DNA of 64,000 bases from assembly GCA_038318385.1 (NCBI GenBank), contig JBBQCD010000009.1:31408-95407 (forward strand). The letters run 5' to 3'. A program made the position numbers and the translations under genes. Below the pieces are notes generated by a model. It saw only the letters and a list, made by a program, of their open reading frames with translations. It was not told the origin of the DNA and made no database searches. The number at the start of each line of letters is the position of its first letter. Position 1 is the stretch's first letter. Below are positions 52,189-61,366 of the stretch, one piece after another. Origin of the DNA: Schlegelella_A sp038318385 (GTDB lineage Bacteria; Pseudomonadota; Gammaproteobacteria; Burkholderiales; Burkholderiaceae_C).

Positions 52189-53193
52189 ATGAAAGTTGGA
52201 TTCAGGAAACTATTCCTCGCCGCGGCTGCCGCTGCAACCCTCGCAGCCAACGTGTCTGCGTTCGCCCAGGGCATGACGCTCAAGCTTGCGCACGGCGCCA
52301 CTGCCGACCAGGCCATCGGGCAGGCCATGCAGAAGTTTGGCCAGCTCGTCGAACAAAAGAGTGGCGGCGCAGCAAAGGTGGAGGTGCACCTGGCCGGTTC
52401 GCTCTACAACGAACGTACTTCGCTCGAAGCGATCGTGAATGGCGCGGTCGATTTCGGCGGTGCATCGAATGCGAACTGGGCGGCCTTCACTCCCACGCTG
52501 ATCTTCATGGACCTACCGTACGTCATCAACGACGAGGATGCGTTCAAGCGCGTCATGCACGGCGCCGTGGGCGACGAAGTCCGCAAACGTTTCGAGAAGG
52601 ACGGCTTCAAGCTGCTCATGATCCTCGACAACGGCGGCTTCCGCGACATCGTAAACAACAAGCGAGAGGTGCGCGCGCCGGCCGATCTCAAGGGCCTGAA
52701 GTTCCGCACCACGGCTTCCCCCGTCGAGATCGCGATGTTCCGCACATGGGGCGCAATCCCGACTGCCATCGACTGGGCCGAGGTCTACAACGCACTCAGC
52801 TCCGGTGTGGTCGATGGCGAATTCGTCATGTCCACATGGCTGGCCACCGCCAAGCATTACGAAGTACTGAAGTACTCCACGCGTAACCGAGCGGTCATCG
52901 GCATCCAGACACTGGCAATGCGCAAGGACCGCTTCGATAAGCTGCCGCCGAACATCCAAACCGCGATTCTGGCGTCCGCGAAGGAAGCCGAAGACTTCGG
53001 CAACAAAATGGACCAGGAGCTTTCTGTAAAGGCTCGCGCTTACGCTGCAAAGCTCGGGGTACAGACCTACACACCCAATGAACAAGAGATGCAGCAGTGG
53101 CGCACAACTGGCCGCAGCGTGTGGAAGGAATTCGACGGCAAGATCGACAAGAACCTGCTGAAAATGGTGCTCGACAGCCAGGCTAAAAACTGA
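52189..53193 (+). CDS. dctP: TRAP transporter substrate-binding protein (DctP type)
   Basis: A 334-residue periplasmic solute receptor. The ATG at 52189 has ACGGAGAAATC before it and starts a Sec signal ending SAFAQ. Family features are LKLAHGATADQAIGQAMQKF, the conserved Arg in LKGLKFRTTASPVEIAMFRT (the carboxylate-binding position) and the ALSSGVVDGEF segment. The binding Arg implies an organic anion substrate such as a carboxylate or sulfonate. First gene of the plus-strand catabolic operon. Confidence 0.92.
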   Translation: MKVGFRKLFLAAAAAATLAANVSAFAQGMTLKLAHGATADQAIGQAMQKFGQLVEQKSGGAAKVEVHLAGSLYNERTSLEAIVNGAVDFGGASNANWAAFTPTLIFMDLPYVINDEDAFKRVMHGAVGDEVRKRFEKDGFKLLMILDNGGFRDIVNNKREVRAPADLKGLKFRTTASPVEIAMFRTWGAIPTAIDWAEVYNALSSGVVDGEFVMSTWLATAKHYEVLKYSTRNRAVIGIQTLAMRKDRFDKLPPNIQTAILASAKEAEDFGNKMDQELSVKARAYAAKLGVQTYTPNEQEMQQWRTTGRSVWKEFDGKIDKNLLKMVLDSQAKN

Positions 53194-53222
53194 AACAGAC
53201 CAACGAAGGGGTCGGACTGCGA

Positions 53223-53798
53223 ATGCAAGTGACGCACACGACTGATACGGCGGCCGGCAAGCCGGCTGCCGGCCAACGTGGGCTCGGGTCTTCAATCATG
53301 AAGCTCGCGCTCTTCATCCCTGAGTTCCTTTGCGCAGCGGTCCTCGCACTGCTCGTGCTTTTTCTCGTGATCTCGGTGATCAGCCGCTATGCGATGGACC
53401 TGGGCCTGCCGTGGTCAGACGAACTGGCGCGGCTGCTCTTTGCATGGATCGTCCTGATCGGGTTCGCGATTGCGGTTCGCCACCGCGCGAACGTGGGTGT
53501 GGACTGGCTGGTCATGAAGCTCTCGCGCCGCCACCGGCACGTCGTGACGATCCTGCAGGACGTCGTCGTTCTGGCGTTCAGCGTGTTCTTCGCCTGGGAG
53601 AGTTGGGTCACCGTCGGCTTCTCGATGATGCAGCGCATGCCCGGCCTAGACATCACCATTGCCTGGATGTACGGCAGCTCACTCGCGGCCGGGGTGCTCA
53701 TGACCATCTACGGAATCGCGAACCTCGTCGAGACGCTGCAAGGTCGCATTCCCAGCTCGCAAATCGCGATCTCCAGCGAAACCGCACACGCGGAATGA
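53223..53798 (+). CDS. dctQ: TRAP transporter small permease (DctQ type)
   Basis: A 191-residue integral membrane protein with four predicted helices, including LALLVLFLVISVISRYAMDL, followed by GLPWSDELARLLFAWIVLIG, the typical DctQ signature. The ATG at 53223 gives a ~25-residue hydrophilic N-terminus; an internal ATG at 53298 is an alternative. It pairs with the large permease 16 bases downstream. Confidence 0.9.
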   Translation: MQVTHTTDTAAGKPAAGQRGLGSSIMKLALFIPEFLCAAVLALLVLFLVISVISRYAMDLGLPWSDELARLLFAWIVLIGFAIAVRHRANVGVDWLVMKLSRRHRHVVTILQDVVVLAFSVFFAWESWVTVGFSMMQRMPGLDITIAWMYGSSLAAGVLMTIYGIANLVETLQGRIPSSQIAISSETAHAE

Positions 53799-53814
53799 TC
53801 GCGCGCACAGAACC

Positions 53815-55101
53815 ATGACTATCCTCATCCTCGCGCTTGCCTTCATCGCGCTCGTGCTTATCGGGATGCCCATCAGCTTCGCGATGGGTATTTCATCCCT
53901 TGCAGCGCTCGTCTACCACGCGCAGTTGCCCCTTAACATCATCGTGCACCGCACGATGATGGGTGTCGATTCGTTCGTGCTGCTTGCGATCCCGCTGTTC
54001 ATCTTTGCCGGGACCATCATGGAGCAGGGCGGCATCTCCGAGAAGCTGGTTCGCTTTGCACACACGTTGCTCGGGCGCTTCCGGGGCGGCCTGCCCATGG
54101 TCGTGGTCGGTTCGACCATGCTGCAGTCCGGAATCTCGGGCTCCACGGTCGCCGACGTCTCCGCGATGTCGGCCATGACGCTCCAGCCGCTCGAAGACGA
54201 GGGCTATTCGCGCCCCTACAGTCTCTCGGTGATCGGCGCCTCGTGCGCGTTCGCCATCCTCATTCCGCCGTGCATCCTCATGGTGATCGTCGCCGCGGTC
54301 GCGAACACGTCCGTGGTCGCCGTGTTCGCCGCGGGCATCGTGCCCTCCATCGTGCTCGGCGCGATGATGCTGGCGTTCATCCACTTGCAGGCGCGGATGA
54401 AGAACCTGCCGGCCGGCAAGAAGTCGTCCTTCACCGAAATGCTCAAGGGTTTCAAGGACGCATTGCTAGCGCTCGGCGTGCCGATCCTGATCTTCGGCGG
54501 CATCCGCGCGGGCATCGCAACAGTGACTGAAATGGCGGCGGTGGCAGTCATCTACTCGATGCTGGTCGGTGGTCTTGTCTACCGGCGCTTGACCTGGAGG
54601 CGCATCTACGACGCGCTCGTGGAAACCTGTGTGTCCACGGGCGTGATCACCATGCTGATGGGGTTCGCCATGATCTTCGGCTACCTGCTGGCGACCGAGG
54701 GCGTTCCGCGCGCGGTGGCGGAATGGATGTTGTCCGCCCACGTTCCCGCATGGGGAGTGTTGGTCATCACGGCCTTTATTTTCGTGTTTGTGGGTGCGGT
54801 GCTCGAGGGCGCACCGGCGGTGCTGATCTTCGTGCCGATCCTGCTGCCCGTCGTGCGCTCGCTCGGCATCGACATCGTGCATTGGCTCACGGTCGTGGTG
54901 CTCGCCTCGGGCATAGGCCTGTTTGTGCCGCCAACTGGACTGGCGGTGCTCGTCGCATGCAGTGTCGGCAAGGTCCGCATGGACCAGATGATCAAGCCGC
55001 TCATGCCCTTCCTGCTGCTGCTCATCGTGGGCCTTGCCGTGGTCATTTTCGTGCCCTGGTTTTCCACGGTCCTTCCGCAGGCGATGGACTTGACTTACTG
55101 A
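53815..55101 (+). CDS. dctM: TRAP transporter large permease (DctM type)
   Basis: A 428-residue DctM permease with about 12 hydrophobic segments. Hallmarks include the early LLAIPLFIFAGTIMEQGGIS and the SGSTVADVSAMSAMTLQPLE region, which is the conserved substrate/Na+ pathway segment of this family. Ends PWFSTVLPQAMDLTY. Together with DctP and DctQ it forms a complete sodium-dependent secondary uptake system. Confidence 0.93.
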   Translation: MTILILALAFIALVLIGMPISFAMGISSLAALVYHAQLPLNIIVHRTMMGVDSFVLLAIPLFIFAGTIMEQGGISEKLVRFAHTLLGRFRGGLPMVVVGSTMLQSGISGSTVADVSAMSAMTLQPLEDEGYSRPYSLSVIGASCAFAILIPPCILMVIVAAVANTSVVAVFAAGIVPSIVLGAMMLAFIHLQARMKNLPAGKKSSFTEMLKGFKDALLALGVPILIFGGIRAGIATVTEMAAVAVIYSMLVGGLVYRRLTWRRIYDALVETCVSTGVITMLMGFAMIFGYLLATEGVPRAVAEWMLSAHVPAWGVLVITAFIFVFVGAVLEGAPAVLIFVPILLPVVRSLGIDIVHWLTVVVLASGIGLFVPPTGLAVLVACSVGKVRMDQMIKPLMPFLLLLIVGLAVVIFVPWFSTVLPQAMDLTY

Positions 55102-55157
55102 GCACGCCCTCACGCGGGGGGCACCGGGCACCTGCGTCGATTCCGGGAGTACCCAAC

Positions 55158-56495
55158 ATGACCACCACTGATCTCGCCAGGCTCGATTCAGGCCAACTAT
55201 GGGAGCGCGCGCGCAAGTCGCTGGCCGGTGGCGTCTCGCACGATGGGCGCTTCCTGCCGCCCCATCCGATCTACATGGGCCGCGCGAAGGGCGCGCGCAA
55301 GTGGGACGTCGAAGGCCGCGAGTACATCGACTACGCGATGGGCAGCGGCGCCATGATGCTCGGGCACTCGCATCCCGACGTGGTGGCCGCCGTGCAGCGG
55401 CAGATGGAGCTGGGCACCTTCTTCGCCACGGTGCATCCGCTGGAGATCGCGTGGGCCGAACTCGTGCAGGAGCTTGTACCCTCGGCCGAACGGGTGCGCT
55501 TCACGGCGTCCGGCACTGAAGCCACATTGCTCGCCATCCGCACGGCACGCGCCTATTCGGGCAGAACCAAGCTGCTGCGCTTCGAAGGTCACTTCCACGG
55601 CTGGCACGATGGCGTGCTCCTGGGCATGAAGGCGCCATTCGACACATGGCCGAGCCTGGGCATCCCGGACGAATTGCGCGCCACGGTGGCGACCGCACCT
55701 CAGGACGCCAACCGCGTCGAGGAGATGCTCAAGGCCGACACCGACATCGGCACCATCATCTGTGAAGTCTCGGGCGCGAACTGGGGAAGCGTCCCCATCG
55801 CCGACCAGCTGCTGCGCGACCTGCGCACACTCGCCGACCGCTACGGCTGCGTGCTGATCTTCGACGAAGTCATCACCGGCTTTCGCTGGAGTCCGGGCGG
55901 CAAGCAAAAGCTCCTGGGCGTCACCCCCGACATGACGACGATGGCCAAGATCGTCGCGGGCGGAATGCCCGGCGGGGCGATCGGCGGGAAGGCAGACGTG
56001 ATGCGGATGCTGGATCCCAACGTCGAGTACAAAGGCTACAAGCCGGCGGTGACACACAAGGGCACCTTCAATGCAAGCCCGATCGTTTGCGCGGCAGCGG
56101 TTGCTGCGTTGAAGGTGATTCGCACCGGCGCGCCGCACCGGCAGGCCGACGCGATTGCGGCGCAGCTTCGCACCGGCATGCAACAGGTGGTGGACCGGAT
56201 GGGTGTGGATGCGCGGGTGTACGGCGATTCGTCGGCGTTCCACGTGTATTTCGCAAAGGGAGCGCGCCAATGCGAGCTGTCGTCCCTCTCTGCGGCCGCG
56301 ATCCGCAGCAGCCTGAATCGCGAAGCGCTCGACATCTACACGAACGGCCTGCGCAAGCGGGGCGTCGACAACATGTCGTTCACCGGCGGCATGACTTCGC
56401 TCGCCCACCAGGCCGAAGACGTGCCACCGACGCTGGAAGCCTTCGAAGGCGCCGTGCAGGACCTGCTCGATGCGGACCGCATCCACCGGGTCTGA
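55158..56495 (+). CDS. Class III PLP aminotransferase (glutamate-1-semialdehyde aminomutase-like)
   Basis: A 445-residue fold-type I PLP enzyme. Visible are the N-terminal SLAGGVSHDGRFLPPHPIY, the cofactor region FTASGTEATLLAIRTARA, the Asp in LIFDEVITGFRW and the Schiff-base Lys in TMAKIVAGGMPGGAIGG. It is of the HemL-like group found in catabolic clusters rather than housekeeping HemL. It probably deaminates an imported amine or amino acid to an aldehyde. The ATG lies 57 bases after dctM; GGGAGT precedes it. Confidence 0.9.
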   Translation: MTTTDLARLDSGQLWERARKSLAGGVSHDGRFLPPHPIYMGRAKGARKWDVEGREYIDYAMGSGAMMLGHSHPDVVAAVQRQMELGTFFATVHPLEIAWAELVQELVPSAERVRFTASGTEATLLAIRTARAYSGRTKLLRFEGHFHGWHDGVLLGMKAPFDTWPSLGIPDELRATVATAPQDANRVEEMLKADTDIGTIICEVSGANWGSVPIADQLLRDLRTLADRYGCVLIFDEVITGFRWSPGGKQKLLGVTPDMTTMAKIVAGGMPGGAIGGKADVMRMLDPNVEYKGYKPAVTHKGTFNASPIVCAAAVAALKVIRTGAPHRQADAIAAQLRTGMQQVVDRMGVDARVYGDSSAFHVYFAKGARQCELSSLSAAAIRSSLNREALDIYTNGLRKRGVDNMSFTGGMTSLAHQAEDVPPTLEAFEGAVQDLLDADRIHRV

Positions 56496-56537
56496 GCGCC
56501 CATTGGCACACGCCCGGAGCGATCCGGGCCATCCGGC

Positions 56538-58556
56538 ATGAGCACGACCCGGCATCTTGAGCTGGTGCGCGAGTCGCTGGTCGCCGTCGTCAACGAGATG
56601 CGGGCGAACATCATCCACAGCTCGTATTCATCGATCATCTACGAGGGCCACGATTTCTCCTGCGCATTGCTGGGTGCCGACGGCAAGCTGGTGGCGCAGG
56701 GCCTGGACGACAACCCGCTGCACATTTTCGCGGTACCGTATTCGACGGCACGCGTGCTCGATGCCTTTGCGGACGACATCCACGAAGGCGACATCTTCCT
56801 GCACAACGACCCCTACACCGGCGGCACGCACCTGAACGACGTGCTGATGCTCTACCCCGTGTTCCACGAGGGGCGTCTCGCGATGTTCTCCGCGGCGCGC
56901 TGTCACTGGGGCGACGTCGGCGGCATGACGCCAGGAAGCCTCTCGGGCCGTGTGCGCGAGATCTACCAGGAAGGCCTGCGCATCGTGCCCACCCGAATCT
57001 GCGAGCGCGGGCGCATGAACGACGCCTACCTCGAGCTGCTGTTCGGCAACATGCGCATCCGCCAGGAGCGCGAGGGTGATTTCCGCACGATGCTGGGCAC
57101 CTCGCGCAAGGCGGCGGAACACGTGCAGAGGCTGTATCGCCGCTTCGGCGCCGAGACCATCGAAGGTTCGGTCGCCGAGCTGATGAGGCGTGCCGAGCGC
57201 GTCATGCGCGAGCGCATCGCGGCCGTGCCCGACGGCGTCTACCACGCCGAGAACTACCTCGACAACAACGGGCACGAGAACGAGCCGCTCATCGCCCGGC
57301 TCAAGCTCACCGTGCAGGGCGAGCACATGACGGCAGACTTCAGCGGCTCGTCGGCGCAAACGGCCGGGCCGACGAACGTGGGCCCGGCAATGGCGTTCAA
57401 CGCCCTCGCGCTGACGATCAAGTCTTTCCTCGATCCGCATTCTCCGGTGAACCACGGCTCGTTCGAGCCGTTGCAGATCATCAACCCGCCCGGCAGCTTT
57501 CTCAACGCCGCTCTGCCGGCGCCCTGCGGCGGCATGGTCGAGTGCCGTGCAGTGATGGTTTCGGTGCTGGCCTCCGCACTCGGACAAGCCTTGCCCGACC
57601 AGCGTGTCGGCGACCTCAAGGGCGGCGCGAACCACGTCTACCTCTCCGGGCACGCCGCCTCCGGCGACATGTTCCTGCTGTACGAATACTCCGCCGGCGG
57701 CACCGGCGCCACGGCACGCACCGATGGCAACCACGGCACGCGTGCCTGGCCCGACGGCGACTTCAATGCCGTGTGGGGCGCGGAAGTGCTCGAAGCGCAG
57801 ACCCCGGTGCAGGTCGCCGCCTATGGCATTCGCGAAGGCTCGGCCGGGGACGGCGAACATCGCGGCGGCTGCGGCATCCGGCGTGACCTGAGGACGCTCG
57901 TCGGCGGCGCGAGCCTGTCGGTCCTGTCGGACAAGAACATCATCCCGCCCTATGGCGTGGCCGGCGGCGGCAGCGGCGAATGCAACCGCTTCGTCGTCAT
58001 CCGCGACGGCGAGGTCATCCAACCTTCGGACATCCCCGGCAAGGTCGGTGGCTTCATCCTGCAGGCGGGCGACATCGTGCGCATCGAATCGGCGGGCGGC
58101 GGCGGCTGGGGCGACCCGCTGCAACGCGATCCCGCGCTCGTCGCAGACGACGTGCGCCTCGGGTACATTTCGCGCACCCACGCCCGAGCACGCTACGGCG
58201 TCGAGCTTTCGGACGATTGCCGCACCGACGACGAAGCGACGCGCAGCGCCCGCGCGAGGCTGCGCGACGGCCGCACGCTGCTGGCGGTTCGACCTGCGGC
58301 CTCGGACACCTTCGAAGGCCCTCGACGCATCCTCGCCTTGCCGGCCGAAGCGCGGCAAGGCCTCGGCCTCGTGGCGGGTGACCTCGTCGAAATGAACACG
58401 CCCGCAGCGGGCAGCGCATTGCGTGCATGGGTGGGCGCTCAAGACGCCCCCGAGGCGCACCTTGCGCTCGGGCCGATCGCCCTGTCCATCCTCGGAGTCC
58501 ATGAAGGCGACTTCGTCGAACTGCGCGCCGCGGCGCCCGCCAAGGTGCAGCCATGA
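56538..58556 (+). CDS. hyuB: Hydantoinase B/oxoprolinase family protein
   Basis: A 672-residue HyuB-type subunit. Diagnostic segments are the N-terminal VNEMRANIIHSSYSSIIYEG followed by HDFSCALLGADGKLVAQG, and FLHNDPYTGGTHLNDVLML, where the His/Asp residues are candidate metal ligands. Family members are the ATP-free subunit of N-methylhydantoinase, 5-oxoprolinase or acetone/acetophenone carboxylase-like complexes. The C-terminal ~100 residues are a short appended domain. The stop overlaps the HyuA start (ATGA). Confidence 0.9.
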   Translation: MSTTRHLELVRESLVAVVNEMRANIIHSSYSSIIYEGHDFSCALLGADGKLVAQGLDDNPLHIFAVPYSTARVLDAFADDIHEGDIFLHNDPYTGGTHLNDVLMLYPVFHEGRLAMFSAARCHWGDVGGMTPGSLSGRVREIYQEGLRIVPTRICERGRMNDAYLELLFGNMRIRQEREGDFRTMLGTSRKAAEHVQRLYRRFGAETIEGSVAELMRRAERVMRERIAAVPDGVYHAENYLDNNGHENEPLIARLKLTVQGEHMTADFSGSSAQTAGPTNVGPAMAFNALALTIKSFLDPHSPVNHGSFEPLQIINPPGSFLNAALPAPCGGMVECRAVMVSVLASALGQALPDQRVGDLKGGANHVYLSGHAASGDMFLLYEYSAGGTGATARTDGNHGTRAWPDGDFNAVWGAEVLEAQTPVQVAAYGIREGSAGDGEHRGGCGIRRDLRTLVGGASLSVLSDKNIIPPYGVAGGGSGECNRFVVIRDGEVIQPSDIPGKVGGFILQAGDIVRIESAGGGGWGDPLQRDPALVADDVRLGYISRTHARARYGVELSDDCRTDDEATRSARARLRDGRTLLAVRPAASDTFEGPRRILALPAEARQGLGLVAGDLVEMNTPAAGSALRAWVGAQDAPEAHLALGPIALSILGVHEGDFVELRAAAPAKVQP

Positions 58557-60595
58557 GTCGCGCTCGCTTCCTCATAGGCATCGACGTGGGCGGCACGTTC
58601 ACGGACGTGCTCGCCTACGAGCCGGTGCAATGCAGGCTGCTCTCCGCCAAGGTGCCCTCGATGCCGGGTGCGCAATGGCGCGGCGTCCTGGACGCGCTCG
58701 ATGAACTCGGCATCGCCGCGAGCGACATCCGCGCGTTCGTGCACGGCACCACGATCGCCACCAATGGCTTGCTGGAACGCAAGGGCGCCGTCACCGCGCT
58801 GGTGACCACCGACGGCTTCCGCGACGTGCTGGAAATCGGCAAGGGCCGGCGCCTGATCGGCGGGCTGTTCGAGCTTGACTGGCAGCGGCCCGCGCCGATC
58901 GTGCCGCGCGGCTTGCGTTTCGAAGTGCCGGAGCGCACCGCCGCCGACGGCACCGTGCTGCGCTCGCTCGAAGGCTTCGATGCGGCGCCTCTCGCGCACG
59001 CGCTGCGCGAAGCCGGTGTGCAAACAGTTGCCGTCGCGTTCCTCAACAGCTACGTCAACGCCGACAACGAGGACTCGATCGCGCAGGCCCTTCGCCTGCT
59101 GCTGCGCGACGTTCCCGTCACCACGTCGGCGGGGCTGGTGCGTGCGCGGGGCGAGTTCGAGCGCGCATCGACCGCTGTGCTCAACGCGTACCTCACGCCG
59201 ATGATGTCCGAGTACCTCGACCGGCTGCACGCCGAGTTGAGCGGCAAGGGTGTCACGGCGCCGGTGAACATCATGGGTTCCAACGGAGGTGCGATGACCC
59301 TGGCCGAGGCCGCCCGCCGAGTCTCGGGAACCTTCCTCTCCGGACCCGTGGGCGGGGTCAACGGCGCAGTGCAGATCGCGCGCATGCTGGACCTCGAAGA
59401 CGTGATCACGCTCGACATGGGCGGCACCAGCACGGACGTCGCGCTGGTGCACCGCCTCGAGCCGCGCATGTCCTACGACAACCAGGTTGATGCGTACCCG
59501 TTGCAGTTGCCGCAGCTGGACATCCATGCCATCGGGGCAGGCGGCGGCTCGATCGTCTGGGTCGGCCCGGATGGAATGCTCCAGATCGGCCCCCGCAGTG
59601 CGGGCGCGCTGCCCGGGCCCGCCTGCTATGGCCGCGGCGGCACCGAGCCCACGATCTCCGATGCGAACCTGCTGCTCGGCCGACTGCCCGCGGACCATCC
59701 TTTGAGCGGCGGCCTGAATCTGCGCATGGACCTGGCCGAACAGGCGTTCCGCAAAGCCGCGCAGCGCGTGAGTGAAGCCGACGTGCACCAACTCGCCGCG
59801 CGCGCGCTTCAGGTGGCGACAGCGAAGATGGCCGGCGCCGTGCGCGAAGTGTCGGTGCACCGCGGCTTCGATCCACGCGACTTCGTGCTCGTGGGCTACG
59901 GTGGCGCCGGTCCGATGCATGTCTTCGAAGTCGCGCAGGAGCTCGCCATCGCGACGGTGGTCATCCCCCGCTTTCCGGGTCACTTGTCCGCACTCGGCCA
60001 GATGCTGGCCGACCTGCGCCACGACACCGTGCGGGTGTGGGGCGGACGGCTATCGCAACTGCGGGCGAGTGAACTCAACGAGCAGGTCGAGGCGATGCGT
60101 ACGCAGGCGGGCGCGCAGTTGCAGCGCGACGGCATGCCGCCCGAGCGGCAGCTGCATGCGTTTCGACTCGACATGCGCTATCGCGGGCAATCGTTCACGC
60201 TGCAGATTGCCTACGAACCCGCGTCCGACTGGAGCGCAGTGCGCGAGGCCTTCGACCGTCGCCACGAGGAAACCTTCGGCTACGCGGCGCGAGACACCGA
60301 CGTGGAGATCGTGAACGTGCGGCTCGTGTCGCTCGGCCTCGTCGACAAGCCGCAGCTGCGGTTTACGCACGAGCCCGCAGGCGAGCCGCGATCCGGCAAA
60401 AGGCCGGTGTGGTTCGATGGCTGGATCGATAGCGGCTTGTACAGCCGCGAGCGCATGCCCGCGGGCTACACGTTCAGCGGCCCGGCGGTCGTGACTGAGG
60501 CGGGCGGCACTTCTGTCGTTCCGCCAGGGTGGGACGTTCGCGTCCACGAAAGCGGCTCCATGGTGTGCAAGTACACGGGCCAGGGTCAGATTTGA
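58553..60595 (+). CDS. hyuA: Hydantoinase A/oxoprolinase family protein
   Basis: A 680-residue ATP-dependent subunit. The phosphate-1 motif of the ASKHA-type fold is GIDVGGTFTDVLAYEP near the N-terminus; the HGTTIATNGLLERKGAVTAL motif and the phosphate-2 motif DMGGTSTDVALV are intact, as is the late VLVGYGGAGPMHV. With HyuB it would open a cyclic amide (hydantoin or oxoproline type) or activate a carbonyl substrate at the expense of ATP. Order B before A is the reverse of many hyuAB operons. Confidence 0.92.
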   Translation: MSRARFLIGIDVGGTFTDVLAYEPVQCRLLSAKVPSMPGAQWRGVLDALDELGIAASDIRAFVHGTTIATNGLLERKGAVTALVTTDGFRDVLEIGKGRRLIGGLFELDWQRPAPIVPRGLRFEVPERTAADGTVLRSLEGFDAAPLAHALREAGVQTVAVAFLNSYVNADNEDSIAQALRLLLRDVPVTTSAGLVRARGEFERASTAVLNAYLTPMMSEYLDRLHAELSGKGVTAPVNIMGSNGGAMTLAEAARRVSGTFLSGPVGGVNGAVQIARMLDLEDVITLDMGGTSTDVALVHRLEPRMSYDNQVDAYPLQLPQLDIHAIGAGGGSIVWVGPDGMLQIGPRSAGALPGPACYGRGGTEPTISDANLLLGRLPADHPLSGGLNLRMDLAEQAFRKAAQRVSEADVHQLAARALQVATAKMAGAVREVSVHRGFDPRDFVLVGYGGAGPMHVFEVAQELAIATVVIPRFPGHLSALGQMLADLRHDTVRVWGGRLSQLRASELNEQVEAMRTQAGAQLQRDGMPPERQLHAFRLDMRYRGQSFTLQIAYEPASDWSAVREAFDRRHEETFGYAARDTDVEIVNVRLVSLGLVDKPQLRFTHEPAGEPRSGKRPVWFDGWIDSGLYSRERMPAGYTFSGPAVVTEAGGTSVVPPGWDVRVHESGSMVCKYTGQGQI

Positions 60596-60607
60596 GAAGG
60601 AACACCA

Positions 60608-61363
60608 GTGAAACTCGGCTTGAAGGGCAAAGTCGCGATCGTCACCGGCGCGAGCGCGGGCATCGGGCGCGGTACGGTCAAGGTGCTGGCCGCGGAAGGT
60701 GCGCACACGGTCATCGTCGCGCGACGCAAGGAGCTTCTGCACCAGCTTGGCGAGGACGTGGTGGCGACCGGCGGCACCGCCCCGATGATCGTCTGCGCGG
60801 ACATGCTGCAGCAGGATGCCCCGGCCGAGGTCGCGCGCCGCGTCCTCGAGGCGTTGGGCCGCGTCGACATCCTCGTGAACAACGCAGGCGGTTCCCGGCA
60901 GCTGTCCATCTCGTCGAGCGAAGACGAATGGGACGAGGCGATCACGCTCAATCTCAGCTCTCTGCGCCGGCTCGGCCATGCCGTGCTGCCGTCGATGCTC
61001 GCGCAGCGCTGGGGGCGGATCATCAACATCACGGGGTCGTTCGAGCCGCCAACGATGAACGGCGCCAACGTCGCGAAGGCCGGTGTGCATGCCTGGGCGA
61101 AAGGCCTGTCACGGGAAGTGGCCGCGCAGGGCGTGACCGTGAACTGCGTCATGCCCGGGCGCATCCACAGCGAGCAGATCGACCAGCGCATGTACCCCAC
61201 GGCGCAAGCGCAGGCGGACTTCATCCGAACGAACGTGCCTGCCGGATATTTCGGCGATCCTGAGGACGTCGCGAACGTCATCGCGTTCCTTGCATCCGAG
61301 CCCGCGCGCTACGTCACCGGCCAGCGGCTGTATGTCGATGGCGGCATGCACCGCGCGCTGTAG
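60608..61363 (+). CDS. SDR-family protein lacking the catalytic tyrosine
   Basis: A 251-residue SDR. The cofactor motif is VTGASAGIGRGTVK, with VIVARRKELLHQ after strand 2 (NADP-like) and ILVNNAGGSR. In the active-site region, ITGSFEPPTMNGANVAKAGV contains the Ser and the Lys, but the Tyr of YxxxK is replaced by Ala and the loop is about four residues shorter. Similar sequences with the downstream SEQI motif form a small SDR subgroup that I recall; the reaction is unknown. GTG start, GAGAAGGAACACCA upstream. Confidence 0.85.
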   Translation: MKLGLKGKVAIVTGASAGIGRGTVKVLAAEGAHTVIVARRKELLHQLGEDVVATGGTAPMIVCADMLQQDAPAEVARRVLEALGRVDILVNNAGGSRQLSISSSEDEWDEAITLNLSSLRRLGHAVLPSMLAQRWGRIINITGSFEPPTMNGANVAKAGVHAWAKGLSREVAAQGVTVNCVMPGRIHSEQIDQRMYPTAQAQADFIRTNVPAGYFGDPEDVANVIAFLASEPARYVTGQRLYVDGGMHRAL

Positions 61364-61366
61364 CCG

